From the NCBI RefSeq assembly GCF_000320405.1, contig NZ_KB291649.1, positions 1-50,259 on the forward strand: DNA of 50,259 nucleotides, read 5' to 3'. Source of the stretch: Clostridium celatum DSM 1785. GTDB taxonomy: Bacteria; Bacillota; Clostridia; Clostridiales; Clostridiaceae. Shown piece after piece: positions 7,857-16,036 of the stretch. The first letter of the stretch is position 1; each line of letters begins with the position of its first letter. Made by a program: the position numbers and the translations under genes. Below the pieces are notes generated by a model. That model saw only the letters and a list, made by a program, of their open reading frames with translations, was not told where the DNA came from and did not search any database.

Positions 7857-9083
7857 CTATTTATAACTAAATTCAAAGTTCTTCTCTATATTAAAGAAAT
7901 CTGCATAATCTATATCAAATAGACTCTTAGTTACTTTAGAAACATCAATATTTTCTTTGATAAGTTGAGTTAAAACTCCTGCATAAGATAAATCACCTTG
8001 AATTATAGCTCCATAAATTTTCCCATCTTTATGAATTATCTTCTTATAGTTATCAGCATCTACCTTAGTTTCAACAATATATGTTTCATCTGCTGGTTCT
8101 ACCATACCAAGAGACATAGTAGCTATTCCTACAAAGTTCATTGTATTCTTACTTCCAAAGAAATCTGTCATTATCATTTCTTTTCCTAACATATTGTGTG
8201 CAGCAATTATACCTTCCTTTACAGCAGTTGGCCATATTGGATTTCTACCAGTTACATCACCAGCACCATATATGTTTTCTACATTAGTTTTACCTTTTGC
8301 ATCAATAATTAATCCAAATCTATCACATTCAACATTGCTATTTTCCATAAATGCTACATTTGATCTAACACCAGTTGCAACTACTACTAATTCACATGGA
8401 ATTTCTTCTCCAGTATTTAATACTAGTGCCTTTGGATTGTTGTTTTCATCTAAAAGTAATCTTTCAGCCTTAACATCTAGCTTTAAAGAAACACCTTCTT
8501 CAATAAATTTATTTTCATACACATCTGATGCATGCTTATCTAATTGTAATGGAAGTATTTTATTACTCATTTCAACAAGAGATATATTTAATCCTTGTCC
8601 AAGTAATCCACTAACTGCATCTATACCAACAAGACCAGCTCCTAAAACTACTACATTTTTAACTTTAGTTGCTTGCTCTTTTATTAATATAGCATCATCT
8701 AAATTTCTAAGTCCAACTACATTATTAGCTTCTCTTAAACCTTCTACTGGAGGAATGAATGCTGATGCTCCACTACATACTAATAATTTATCATAGCTTA
8801 AGCTTTCTCCATTAGATAATTCTAAAGTTTGTACATCATCATTAAGAGATTTAACTTCTACACCTTTAATCCAAGTTATGTTGTTATCTTCAAAGAAATT
8901 CTTTCCTGTAAAGTTTAACGCTTCAACATCTCTATGATTTGAAATGTAATGATGAAGTATACATCTTGAATATACATTTTCATCCTTAGATACTAAAATA
9001 ATTTCAGCATCCTTGTCTAATTCTCTTAAAGTTTTTGCTCCACTTATACCTGCCGCAGAGGCTCCTATAACTACATATCTCAT
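7857..9083 (-). CDS. NAD(P)H/FAD-dependent oxidoreductase of the nitrate reductase operon
   Basis: This 408-residue pyridine nucleotide-disulfide oxidoreductase-fold flavoprotein has the N-terminal FAD motif YVVIGASAAGISGAKTL, a central NAD motif VVVLGAGLVGIDAVSGL near residue 147, and the FAD-contacting IYGAGDVTG near 275. It belongs to the NADH oxidase/rubredoxin reductase/nitrite reductase N-terminal group. A C-terminal segment is specific to this subgroup. Its start codon shares one base with the stop of the ferredoxin-like gene (TAATG). It probably passes electrons from NAD(P)H to that ferredoxin and then to the nitrate reductase; this is inferred from the operon. Confidence 0.85.
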   Translation of the reverse strand: MRYVVIGASAAGISGAKTLRELDKDAEIILVSKDENVYSRCILHHYISNHRDVEALNFTGKNFFEDNNITWIKGVEVKSLNDDVQTLELSNGESLSYDKLLVCSGASAFIPPVEGLREANNVVGLRNLDDAILIKEQATKVKNVVVLGAGLVGIDAVSGLLGQGLNISLVEMSNKILPLQLDKHASDVYENKFIEEGVSLKLDVKAERLLLDENNNPKALVLNTGEEIPCELVVVATGVRSNVAFMENSNVECDRFGLIIDAKGKTNVENIYGAGDVTGRNPIWPTAVKEGIIAAHNMLGKEMIMTDFFGSKNTMNFVGIATMSLGMVEPADETYIVETKVDADNYKKIIHKDGKIYGAIIQGDLSYAGVLTQLIKENIDVSKVTKSLFDIDYADFFNIEKNFEFSYK

Positions 9084-9490
9084 TATTCAGTTACCTCCTC
9101 TAATGTAATTGCTGCCATTGGACATCTTTCTACACATTGTGCAGTTCCATGTGCTTTACATGCATCACACTTCATTATTTCCTTATGTTTTCTGCTATCA
9201 GCCTTTAACACCCCATAAGGACATGCCATTATACACATGTAGCAACTAGCACAATGATCTTTGTTGTATTCAACTAATCCAGTTTCTTTATTCTTACTCA
9301 TAGCTCCTGTCATACAAGTATAAACACATTCTGGTCTATCACAATGTCTACAAAAAATTGGAGCATATTTTCCAGTACTATCTATAGTAATTCTGCTTCT
9401 TGTATCTTCTGAATCGTGAGCTACGATACATGCTGTTGTACAAGTTAAACATCCTACACATTTATCTCTATCTATCTTTATTCTTTTCAT
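9083..9490 (-). CDS. Four-cluster ferredoxin-like electron transfer subunit
   Basis: This 135-residue protein has sixteen cysteines in four groups: Cys11/14/17/21, CRHCDRPECVYTC, CASCYMCIMAC and CDACKAHGTAQCVERC. This is the arrangement of DmsB/NrfC/HycB-type subunits that hold four [4Fe-4S] clusters. It has no membrane segment or export signal. I choose the start at 9490 because AAGGGG lies seven bases upstream; an in-frame ATG 12 codons earlier lies inside a 31-base intergenic repeat. It sits between the molybdopterin enzyme and the NAD(P)H oxidoreductase genes and most likely wires the two together. Confidence 0.9.
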   Translation of the reverse strand: MKRIKIDRDKCVGCLTCTTACIVAHDSEDTRSRITIDSTGKYAPIFCRHCDRPECVYTCMTGAMSKNKETGLVEYNKDHCASCYMCIMACPYGVLKADSRKHKEIMKCDACKAHGTAQCVERCPMAAITLEEVTE

Positions 9491-9510
9491 CTTTAGACAC
9501 CCCTTAAGTG

Positions 9511-9603
9511 AAAATCCAAATTTCATATTTGGTTATTTGAACTTACTCCACATAAAGTGGAGTTTCCTTATTAAAATCCAAATTTCATATTTGGTTATTT
9601 GAA
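9511..9603. repeat. 31-base direct repeat pair with an intervening hairpin
   Basis: Identical 31-base copies lie at 9511-9541 and 9573-9603, 62 bases apart. Each contains its own dyad (CCAAAT/ATTTGG). Between them is a hairpin, ACTCCAC/GTGGAGT at 9545-9563. A diverged relative of that hairpin recurs at 9675-9693. The block sits inside the nitrate reductase operon, between the catalytic and ferredoxin genes. Confidence 0.85.
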
Positions 9604-9674
9604 GTAACTTTTCATATTCAGTCAAAGTTATAAATTCAATTTAATAAATCAATATTTAGAATCTAATTCAACTT

Positions 9675-9693
9675 CGCTCCACAACTGTGGAGC
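9675..9693. repeat. Hairpin after the nitrate reductase gene
   Basis: GCTCCACAACTGTGGAGC forms a 7-bp stem immediately after the catalytic subunit stop codon. It resembles the hairpin at 9545-9563. T residues follow it only on the plus strand, so it is not a normal terminator for this operon and may instead shape mRNA processing or stability. Confidence 0.5.
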
Positions 9694-9700
9694 TTTATTT

Positions 9701-11788
9701 TTATTTCTTTATTACATTTACTGCAACAGTTTTGAATGATGGTTCCTTTGAGTATGGATCATAAACTGAAGGTGTAAGTGCATTAGTTTCAATATAGTGA
9801 ATTGGAGCATATAAATGATCCTTCTTAACGTGATCAGATATTTTTATAGTAAAATCTTTAGTTACTCCATTTTGAGAAGCTATTGAAACTCTTTCATTTT
9901 CAACTATATTTAATTCTTTAGCAAGCTCTGGATGCATAAACGCATATGATTCCTTTGAGTAAATTCTTTCTGATTCTTCAATTTCTCTTGATCTAACTTG
10001 AGTATGCCATTGACCAACTGTTCCTCTTCCTGAGTTAAAGATATATGGGAACTCTTCACTTGCTTGTGTTGGGTTTTCAGCTATATCTTCAAAGTGGAAC
10101 TTAGCCTTCTTTGATGGAGTATAGTAGTTACCATCTTCATATAATCTTCTTTCATCATCTACTAAAGTTTCTCCTGCTCTAAATGGCCATTGAACACCTC
10201 TTGAACCTTCCATATTTGGTCCTTCAAGCATTTCATAAGTTACACCTGTGATATCACAAGGCATTCCTTTAGAACATTTCTTTAATAATTCAAATACACT
10301 TCTTGGAGTTTCCCATCCTTTAAGATTATCTCCCATTCCAAGTTCTTGTCCTATTTTGTAGAATATTTCAAAGTCAGATAATTCTCCTTCTTCTTTAGAT
10401 ATAACTGGATTAACCTTTGATAATCTTCTTTCAGTGTTTATTAAAACACCTTCCTTTTTAATTGCTGGTACTGAAGGTAAGTATAAATCAGCTAATTTAG
10501 CACTATCAGTATCTTCATATATATCTTGAACTACGAAGAAATCTAAGTTCTTAACACATTTTTCAAACTCTTCATTGTTTGCCCATGAATGTCTTGGGTT
10601 TGTACAAATAACCCATAATCCCTTAATTTCACCTGCAATTGCTTTTTCTATTATTGCATTGTAAGGAATTGTTGGTTTAGTTGCAAGGTAACTTTCATCT
10701 ACTCCTATTGCTTCTGCAACAGCTTTTCTACGTACTGGATTATCGAAATCTCCACCACCAAATAACCCTGCTGTGTTACTAAATGCTCTTGATCCCATTG
10801 CATTACATTGACCTGTAAGTGAGTTCGCACCTGTTCCTGGTCTTCCCATGTTACCTGTAATTAATGCTAAGTTAATTATAGATTGTGCTGTTCTAACTGC
10901 TTGGTAACCTTGGTTAATTCCCATTGTCCACCAGAATGAAACTCTTTCTCCAGCATGGATTATTTCAGCAAGTTCTATAACTCTTTCAGCTGAAATTCCT
11001 GTTTCAGCTTCAACATTTTCTAATGTAAATTTAGCCACATGATTTTTGAAATCTTCATACCCTTCTGTATGATTTTCAATATAGTTTACATCTATGTATC
11101 CTTTTTCTATTAAAACATTAGCTAAAGTATACATTAATACTAAGTCAGCTTTTGGCTTAATATCTATCCATATATCTGAATTCATTGCTGTTTCTGATTT
11201 TCTTGGATCTATAGTTATTATTTTAGCTTCTTTATTAGCTTTAATACGTCCCCAGAATACTGGATGAGCTATAACTGGATTACCTCCAATTAATATTATC
11301 GTATCTGAAAGCTCAGCATCATTTAAAGTATATGGAGGAGCATCAAATCCAAAACTTTGTTTATGAGCAACTACTGATGTAGCCATACATAATCTTGTAT
11401 TACCATCACCATTAATTCCCATGTGATTTCTTCCCACATGTCCAAGTAATGCCATATCTTCTGTTGGCATTTGTCCTGTACTAATGAAAGCAACACTTTC
11501 TTTTCCATACTTTTCTTGGATAGCTGTCATTTTTTCAGCAAAAGTTTTTATACCTTCTTCCCAAGAAATTTCTTTCATTTCTCCATTTTCATCTCTTAAA
11601 AGTGGGCTCTTTCTTGCTTTAATTTTTGTTTGTTGTTTATCTAAGTTTAAACCTTTTATACAACAAAAGCCTTTATTTACAGGATAGTCTACAGTTGGTG
11701 AAACTTTAACTATCTTGTCGTTCTCTACATGAAAATCTACATTACATGCTAATGCACATAAATTACAAGTTGATTGAATCTTTTTCAT
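9701..11788 (-). CDS. Cytoplasmic molybdopterin nitrate reductase, catalytic subunit
   Basis: This 695-residue DMSO-reductase-family enzyme holds a [4Fe-4S] cluster through Cys8, Cys11, Cys15 and Cys42 or Cys43. The likely molybdenum ligand is Cys134 in GNTRLCMAT, where formate dehydrogenases have selenocysteine or Cys in a different context. The pattern matches the Nap/NarB/NasC nitrate reductase branch. No twin-arginine signal is present, so it acts in the cytoplasm. A C-terminal molydopterin dinucleotide domain (SGRGTVGQWHTQVRSRE) is present. I use the start at 11788, preceded by GGAG ten bases away, rather than 11809. Electrons probably come from the ferredoxin-like and NAD(P)H oxidoreductase subunits. 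A formate dehydrogenase-like role is less likely. Confidence 0.85.
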   Translation of the reverse strand: MKKIQSTCNLCALACNVDFHVENDKIVKVSPTVDYPVNKGFCCIKGLNLDKQQTKIKARKSPLLRDENGEMKEISWEEGIKTFAEKMTAIQEKYGKESVAFISTGQMPTEDMALLGHVGRNHMGINGDGNTRLCMATSVVAHKQSFGFDAPPYTLNDAELSDTIILIGGNPVIAHPVFWGRIKANKEAKIITIDPRKSETAMNSDIWIDIKPKADLVLMYTLANVLIEKGYIDVNYIENHTEGYEDFKNHVAKFTLENVEAETGISAERVIELAEIIHAGERVSFWWTMGINQGYQAVRTAQSIINLALITGNMGRPGTGANSLTGQCNAMGSRAFSNTAGLFGGGDFDNPVRRKAVAEAIGVDESYLATKPTIPYNAIIEKAIAGEIKGLWVICTNPRHSWANNEEFEKCVKNLDFFVVQDIYEDTDSAKLADLYLPSVPAIKKEGVLINTERRLSKVNPVISKEEGELSDFEIFYKIGQELGMGDNLKGWETPRSVFELLKKCSKGMPCDITGVTYEMLEGPNMEGSRGVQWPFRAGETLVDDERRLYEDGNYYTPSKKAKFHFEDIAENPTQASEEFPYIFNSGRGTVGQWHTQVRSREIEESERIYSKESYAFMHPELAKELNIVENERVSIASQNGVTKDFTIKISDHVKKDHLYAPIHYIETNALTPSVYDPYSKEPSFKTVAVNVIKK

Positions 11789-11871
11789 GACCTTCCATCT
11801 CCATTTCATTCATAAATAAATTTATACTTAACACTATTTATTAATAGTAATAAGAAATATCTTAAACTACG

Positions 11872-11890
11872 ATTAATATGCGATATTAAT
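11872..11890. promoter_or_regulatory. Palindromic operator candidate before the nitrate reductase operon
   Basis: ATTAATAT-GCG-ATATTAAT is a perfect dyad with 8-bp arms, about 90 bases upstream of the nitrate reductase start. A possible -10 (TACTAT, 11849-11844) lies about 31 bases from its centre. It differs from the TGTGA-type sites before asr and TDT. Confidence 0.4.
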
Positions 11891-11974
11891 TATCAGCACC
11901 AATAATTGTCATATATTTAACAATCACACTTAAAAAAATTGCTATTTTTTATTTATATATCTAATATAATTATT

Positions 11975-12016
11975 GATGGAAAATGGGTAATTAAACTGTA
12001 ATTATCCATTTCCATC
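11975..12016. terminator. Long hairpin between asrC and the nitrate reductase gene
   Basis: An imperfect stem of about 18 bp pairs 11975-11993 with 11999-12016. It lies about 65 bases past the asrC stop. T residues follow on the plus strand and only a weak AT-rich stretch on the minus strand, so termination of asrABC here is plausible but not certain. Confidence 0.5.
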
Positions 12017-12079
12017 TTAAACTTTTTTTTATTAAGTAAACTTTATTGCTTTAAACTATAAATCATAATTAAATCTAAA

Positions 12080-13051
12080 CTATACGTTTCGGTATTTTAT
12101 TCCACTCCAATAAACATTATTCATCATTATAGCCTTATCTGAAAGTTCAACACCTTCTAAAGCCCATTTCTTAAACTCTTCAAATCCAGTTCTATCTACA
12201 ATATATCCGATATGTTCTTTACCACCTGGTGCATTTCTATCTATATATTGTTCAACATACTTATAAGTATTTACTATTATCTTGATTATACTTTCTTCGT
12301 CAGCCCAGATTAAGAAATCTTCAGCAAGTCTTGGGTTTTTCTTACCTGTTCTACCCATTATAGCTAATCTATAGTACTTTTCTTTACTTCTAGTCCATGC
12401 ACCTGTTGGACAGTTGATTACACATTCACCACATCCGATACACTTGCTATGATCTCTTACCGGAGTATAGTTTTCAGCGTGTAATGCTGCTGTAGATTTT
12501 TTAGTACATGCTCTAACACATGCCCCACAAGATATACATTTACTTTCATCTAATTGTGGTTCTGTCATACCAATGATACCAAAATCATGCATTCTAACCT
12601 TCATACAATCATTAGGACATCCAGTTAAAGCAACTTTGAAGTGTAAATCATTTGGGAATATAGCATTTTCTATTTTCTTTGCAAAATTAGTAGTATTGTA
12701 ATTTGCAAATGGACAGACATTATTTCCTATACAAGCACTTACGTTTCTTGTACCAGCTGATGTATATCCCTTACCTGGAACTACTTGATTAATTTCTAAA
12801 CCTTCAATAATTGGTTGAAGTAATTCATTAACCTTGTCCATGTTTCTCATATCTATTCCTGGAACTTCAAAACCTTGTCTTGTAGTTAAATGAACTGTTC
12901 CATTACCATACTTTTCAGCTATTTCTTGAATAAGACCTAAATATTTAGCATTTAAGTGTCCACCTGGAACTCTTATTCTTGAAGCTGTAATTCCTCTATG
13001 CTTAGTAACTCTGAAAGCATTCTTTTTAAGCTTTTTAGTATTGATATCCAT
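12080..13051 (-). CDS. asrC: Anaerobic sulfite reductase subunit C
   Basis: This siroheme-containing catalytic subunit reduces sulfite to sulfide. At 323 residues it matches AsrC. The siroheme/[4Fe-4S] region has ACIGNNVCPFANYNTT near 110-125 and ALTGCPNDC near 145-153. Two ferredoxin-type clusters follow: CISCGACVRAC near 172-182 and CIGCGECVINC near 203-213. It starts 13 bases after asrB, with its own ribosome binding site (AGGAAGT). It is the last gene of the asr operon. Confidence 0.95.
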   Translation of the reverse strand: MDINTKKLKKNAFRVTKHRGITASRIRVPGGHLNAKYLGLIQEIAEKYGNGTVHLTTRQGFEVPGIDMRNMDKVNELLQPIIEGLEINQVVPGKGYTSAGTRNVSACIGNNVCPFANYNTTNFAKKIENAIFPNDLHFKVALTGCPNDCMKVRMHDFGIIGMTEPQLDESKCISCGACVRACTKKSTAALHAENYTPVRDHSKCIGCGECVINCPTGAWTRSKEKYYRLAIMGRTGKKNPRLAEDFLIWADEESIIKIIVNTYKYVEQYIDRNAPGGKEHIGYIVDRTGFEEFKKWALEGVELSDKAIMMNNVYWSGIKYRNV

Positions 13052-13064
13052 TAATTACTTCCTC

Positions 13065-13859
13065 CTAATCGATTAAAGATTTTCCTACTGTATAATTAAA
13101 TACTGGACCATCTAAACAAATGTAAGTGTCATCTATTTTACAGTGTCCACATTTACCTATTCCACAGCACATTTTTCTTTCTTGAGAAATCCAAATATTT
13201 TCTTCCTTGATTCCAAGCTTTAAGAATTCTAATACTGTAAATTTCATCATCATTGGAGGCCCAACTACTACTACTTGTACATTTTCCATATCTTTAATTT
13301 CAAGTTCAGGAATATATTTAGTAACTAAACCAACTTTACCTTCATAACCTTCTTTTGCAGTATCAACTGTTAAGATAAGATTCATAGTCTTTTCCCAAGT
13401 TTTCATGTCTTCTTTAAATAAAACATCTTCTGTTGACTTAAATCCTGATATTAAAGTCATTCCTTTACAATCTTCACTATTTCTTGAGAAATATTCTACT
13501 ATCCCTCTTACTGGTGAAAGTCCTGTTCCTCCAGCAACAACTATAACTTCTTTATCCTTATAGTTTTCTATATCAAAGCCGTTTCCATAAGGTCCTCTTA
13601 AGAATAACTTATCGCCTACATAATTTTTAAATATTTCATTAGTAACCTTACCAACTCTTCTTATTGTTAAGTCAACATATCCTTCACCAATTCCACTTAC
13701 TGATATTGGGGCTTCCCCATACTTTGGAAGTGATACCTCGAAAAATTGTCCTGGTTTAACATCTCCTGTATAAGCCATTCTGAAAGTATATTCAATTGGA
13801 GTATGTTCAATTACTTCTAAAATTTCTGATCTAAATGGTATGTATTCATTTTTAGTCAT
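13065..13859 (-). CDS. asrB: Anaerobic sulfite reductase subunit B
   Basis: This 264-residue ferredoxin-NADP reductase-fold subunit takes electrons from NADH. It shows the FAD-binding TIRRVGKVTNEIF and FLRGPYGNGFD motifs near 67-98, the NAD-binding VVVAGGTGLSPVRG near 106-119, and a C-terminal cysteine cluster (CCGIGKCGHC...C) for a [2Fe-2S] centre near 232-250. It overlaps the end of asrA by eight bases, which suggests translational coupling. Confidence 0.95.
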   Translation of the reverse strand: MTKNEYIPFRSEILEVIEHTPIEYTFRMAYTGDVKPGQFFEVSLPKYGEAPISVSGIGEGYVDLTIRRVGKVTNEIFKNYVGDKLFLRGPYGNGFDIENYKDKEVIVVAGGTGLSPVRGIVEYFSRNSEDCKGMTLISGFKSTEDVLFKEDMKTWEKTMNLILTVDTAKEGYEGKVGLVTKYIPELEIKDMENVQVVVVGPPMMMKFTVLEFLKLGIKEENIWISQERKMCCGIGKCGHCKIDDTYICLDGPVFNYTVGKSLID

Positions 13860-14868
13860 TATTCTTCACCTCATTCATAGCATCTTCTAACTTGTTTATT
13901 ATAGTTGAGAAACTAATGTATTCTGGACATATATCATCACATCTACCACATCCTACACACATGTTGTATCCCCATTTTTTCTTATAGTCATAAACTTTAT
14001 GAAGAGTTTTAAATCTCATCTTTTGTCCTTTTTCTTTTCTAAAGCTATGTCCACCAGCCATATCAGTATATCCATCTACGTGACATGAAGCCCATACTCT
14101 TCTTCTTTCACCAGCATTTTTATTATCTTTATATGTTATATCTTGCATTGTGAAGCATGTACATGTTGGACAGACAAAATTACATCTACCACATGTTATA
14201 CATCTTTCGTTGTATTCATTCCACATTGTAGATTTCATTACTTCTAATCCTAAATTTTCTGGTATATTAACTTTAACCGCATTTTCTGTAACGAATTCTG
14301 GAGTTACCTCCTTAGCTTCTTTTTCTATAGAAGCTATAGCACTTTCTATTTCTTCGTCTTTTATATCTAGGTATACTTCATTTCCATCAACTTTTATATA
14401 TGCATTATATTCATCTGTTTTGTTTGACCCCATACTTACGCAGAAGCAATTATCAAAACTTTTTTCGCATCCCATTACAACAAATTTAGCTTTTTCTCTT
14501 AGCTTTTTGTAGTATATATCTTCAAATCCATTTCTTAAGTATATATCATCAATTCTTCTTACAGAATGCATATCACAGCTTCTTAAGAAAATTAAAGCTG
14601 GTCTTTCTTCTACTTCTGCTTCTTTGCACTCATCTTCTGTAAAGAAGAATAAAGTTTGTCTTGTAGGTAAAATTGTTTCTTTATATGAAAAACTTGATTT
14701 TGCATCAAATTCTATTTCTTCAATTCTTTGAATTTCTCCGTATCTAACTCTATCAGTATCTGAAAAAGTTCCTCCACCAACAAAAACTTTTGGAGCATAG
14801 ATTTTATATGTTTTGCTTAACTCTTTTAAAGCTAAGTTCATATTATCTAAGTTAAGTTTATATCCCAT
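13852..14868 (-). CDS. asrA: Anaerobic sulfite reductase subunit A
   Basis: AsrA is the ferredoxin-like electron transfer subunit. The 338-residue protein has two C-terminal [4Fe-4S] motifs: CITCGRCNFVCPTCTC near 220-236 and CVGCGRCDDICPEY near 302-315. I choose the ATG at 14868 because AGAGG lies about eight bases before it. A GTG three codons upstream overlaps that site and would be a poor start. It is the first gene of asrABC, about 70 bases downstream of a TATAAT box preceded by a CRP-type palindrome. Confidence 0.95.
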   Translation of the reverse strand: MGYKLNLDNMNLALKELSKTYKIYAPKVFVGGGTFSDTDRVRYGEIQRIEEIEFDAKSSFSYKETILPTRQTLFFFTEDECKEAEVEERPALIFLRSCDMHSVRRIDDIYLRNGFEDIYYKKLREKAKFVVMGCEKSFDNCFCVSMGSNKTDEYNAYIKVDGNEVYLDIKDEEIESAIASIEKEAKEVTPEFVTENAVKVNIPENLGLEVMKSTMWNEYNERCITCGRCNFVCPTCTCFTMQDITYKDNKNAGERRRVWASCHVDGYTDMAGGHSFRKEKGQKMRFKTLHKVYDYKKKWGYNMCVGCGRCDDICPEYISFSTIINKLEDAMNEVKNND

Positions 14869-14936
14869 GTTAAACACCTCTTAGTATATTTTTTATCCTT
14901 GCTATTTGTTAATATATTAACACTTTTCATGATATA

Positions 14937-14942
14937 ATTATA
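14937..14942 (-). promoter_or_regulatory. asrA: -10 hexamer of the asrABC promoter
   Basis: A perfect TATAAT is read on the minus strand from 14942 to 14937. A good -35 is lacking; the palindrome at 14964-14979 occupies that region instead. Confidence 0.6.
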
Positions 14943-14963
14943 TTTTTAAATAAAAAAAAATGA

Positions 14964-14979
14964 TGTGACATTCATCACA
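14964..14979. promoter_or_regulatory. CRP/FNR-family operator of asrABC
   Basis: TGTGACATTCATCACA is a perfect TGTGA-N6-TCACA dyad, extended to a 9-bp perfect inverted repeat at 14960-14983. Its centre (14971.5) is 29 bases from the first base of the -10 hexamer, so about -41.5, the class II activator position. It is followed on the minus strand by nine T and so also looks like a terminator, but the promoter geometry favours an operator. Confidence 0.7.
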
Positions 14980-15127
14980 TCATCTTAAAATTTATTATTT
15001 CATTTGTTAAAATAAATTTTGCCGCTACATTTTCTATTAAATTTTTTTAATTAATATTTTCTATAAAATAATATGTTCACGTCTATAAAAAATTATCAAT
15101 AATAACTATTTATGAGTTTTATACGGC

Positions 15128-15175
15128 AAAAAAATACAAAAGCTATAAATAATGCTATAGCTTCTGTATTTTTTA
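15128..15175 (-). terminator. Terminator of the Crp/Fnr regulator gene
   Basis: An imperfect stem of about 14 bp (AATACAGAAGCTATA with TATAGCTTTTGTATT on the minus strand) ends in a run of T. It overlaps the stop codon of the regulator gene. Confidence 0.85.
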
Positions 15176-15868
15176 AATATCTTTAAAAAATCTAATTAAT
15201 TTTTCTCTATCTGGAATTATTATTTTTTTATTTTTATTTATTATTAACCCCTTATTATTTAATATTTTTAATGCTCTAGAAATAGTTTCACGTGGTGCCC
15301 CAAACATATCTGCAAGGTATGTAATTGTAATACTTAAATCTATTAAAGTTCCCTCTTCAACTTCTCTTCCATAATCTCTAGATAATTTCCATAGTTTTGC
15401 AGCTACTCTTTTTTCCACTTTAATTGGAATCGAGTTTTTACTTTGTCTATATAATCTTCTTACTTTAATTGCTAATGAATTTATTATTATCTTAGATAAC
15501 TCAAAGTCATCTTTCATTATGTCAATAAACTTTATCCTATCAAAACAGATTATTTCAGCATTTTCAAAAGCTTCACAGTTAATTGATGAAGGTAAATCAT
15601 CTATTATTATTTCATTTATAATAGATTCTTTTCCTAATATAAAAATAACTTTTTTTTGTGCAGATTCACTTTGCTTATATAATGCAACCTTACCACTTTT
15701 AACTATGTATATACTATTTATTATTTCTTTATCTCTAAATAAGTGTTCGTTCTTTTTTAATTCTCTTATATAGCAAATATCATTTAATCTACTAAGTGTT
15801 TCATTATTAACCTTATCGAATAACCCTAATTCTTTAAATATATTAATAGTATCTTTACTAAAAATCAT
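15173..15868 (-). CDS. Crp/Fnr-family transcriptional regulator, predicted activator of asrABC and the TDT gene
   Basis: This 231-residue protein has an N-terminal cyclic-nucleotide-binding-type beta barrel (residues 15-120), a dimer helix and a C-terminal winged helix. The recognition helix APRETISRAL places Arg193, Glu194 and Arg198 where E. coli CRP has Arg180, Glu181 and Arg185, the residues that read TGTGA. That fits the TGTGA-N6-TCACA palindromes before asrABC and the TDT gene. There is no N-terminal cysteine cluster of the FNR kind; three scattered Cys (32, 98, 107) are present. HcpR-type regulators of clostridia and Desulfovibrio have similar sites, so this may be one. The ligand is unknown. 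The gene has its own terminator. Confidence 0.85.
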   Translation of the reverse strand: MIFSKDTINIFKELGLFDKVNNETLSRLNDICYIRELKKNEHLFRDKEIINSIYIVKSGKVALYKQSESAQKKVIFILGKESIINEIIIDDLPSSINCEAFENAEIICFDRIKFIDIMKDDFELSKIIINSLAIKVRRLYRQSKNSIPIKVEKRVAAKLWKLSRDYGREVEEGTLIDLSITITYLADMFGAPRETISRALKILNNKGLIINKNKKIIIPDREKLIRFFKDI

Positions 15869-15965
15869 ATCTCCTATGTTTTTATTTTATCTTACTTTAG
15901 TATATCATATATTTATTATAAATTTACTACCTTTATATGTAAGTTTATTCTTAGGTTAATATAAA

Positions 15966-16000
15966 AAAGATCTCGGTATTTCTACCAAGACCTTTTTTTA
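15966..16000 (-). terminator. adhE: Terminator of adhE
   Basis: A stem AAAAAGGTCTTGGT with ACCGAGATCTTTTTT around a short loop, read on the minus strand, ends in T residues. It lies about 40 bases past the adhE stop codon. Confidence 0.8.
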
Positions 16001-16036
16001 ATCAAGTTAATACTAATTATCTATGCTAAATGTATA

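Larger units (their letters stand above)
14869..15172. other. Intergenic region: asrABC promoter and crp-type gene terminator
   Basis: These 304 bases contain the asrA promoter with its operator (14937-14979) and the terminator of the upstream Crp/Fnr gene (15128-15175). Between them is an AT-rich segment of about 140 bases. A short inverted pair TTTTGCCG/CGGCAAAA sits about 100 bases apart, with no clear role. Confidence 0.6.

Noticed and set aside
8194..8796. A 200-codon open frame on the plus strand
   Set aside because: It is the mirror of the NAD(P)H oxidoreductase coding sequence, has no ribosome binding site and resembles no protein family.
9511..9603. Two direct repeats as a possible short CRISPR array
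   Set aside because: Only two copies with a hairpin-forming spacer that is itself repeated at 9675-9693; no Cas genes or further units.
10246..10257. TGTGATATCACA, similar to the Crp-type dyads
   Set aside because: The half sites are only two bases apart instead of six and it lies inside the nitrate reductase coding sequence.
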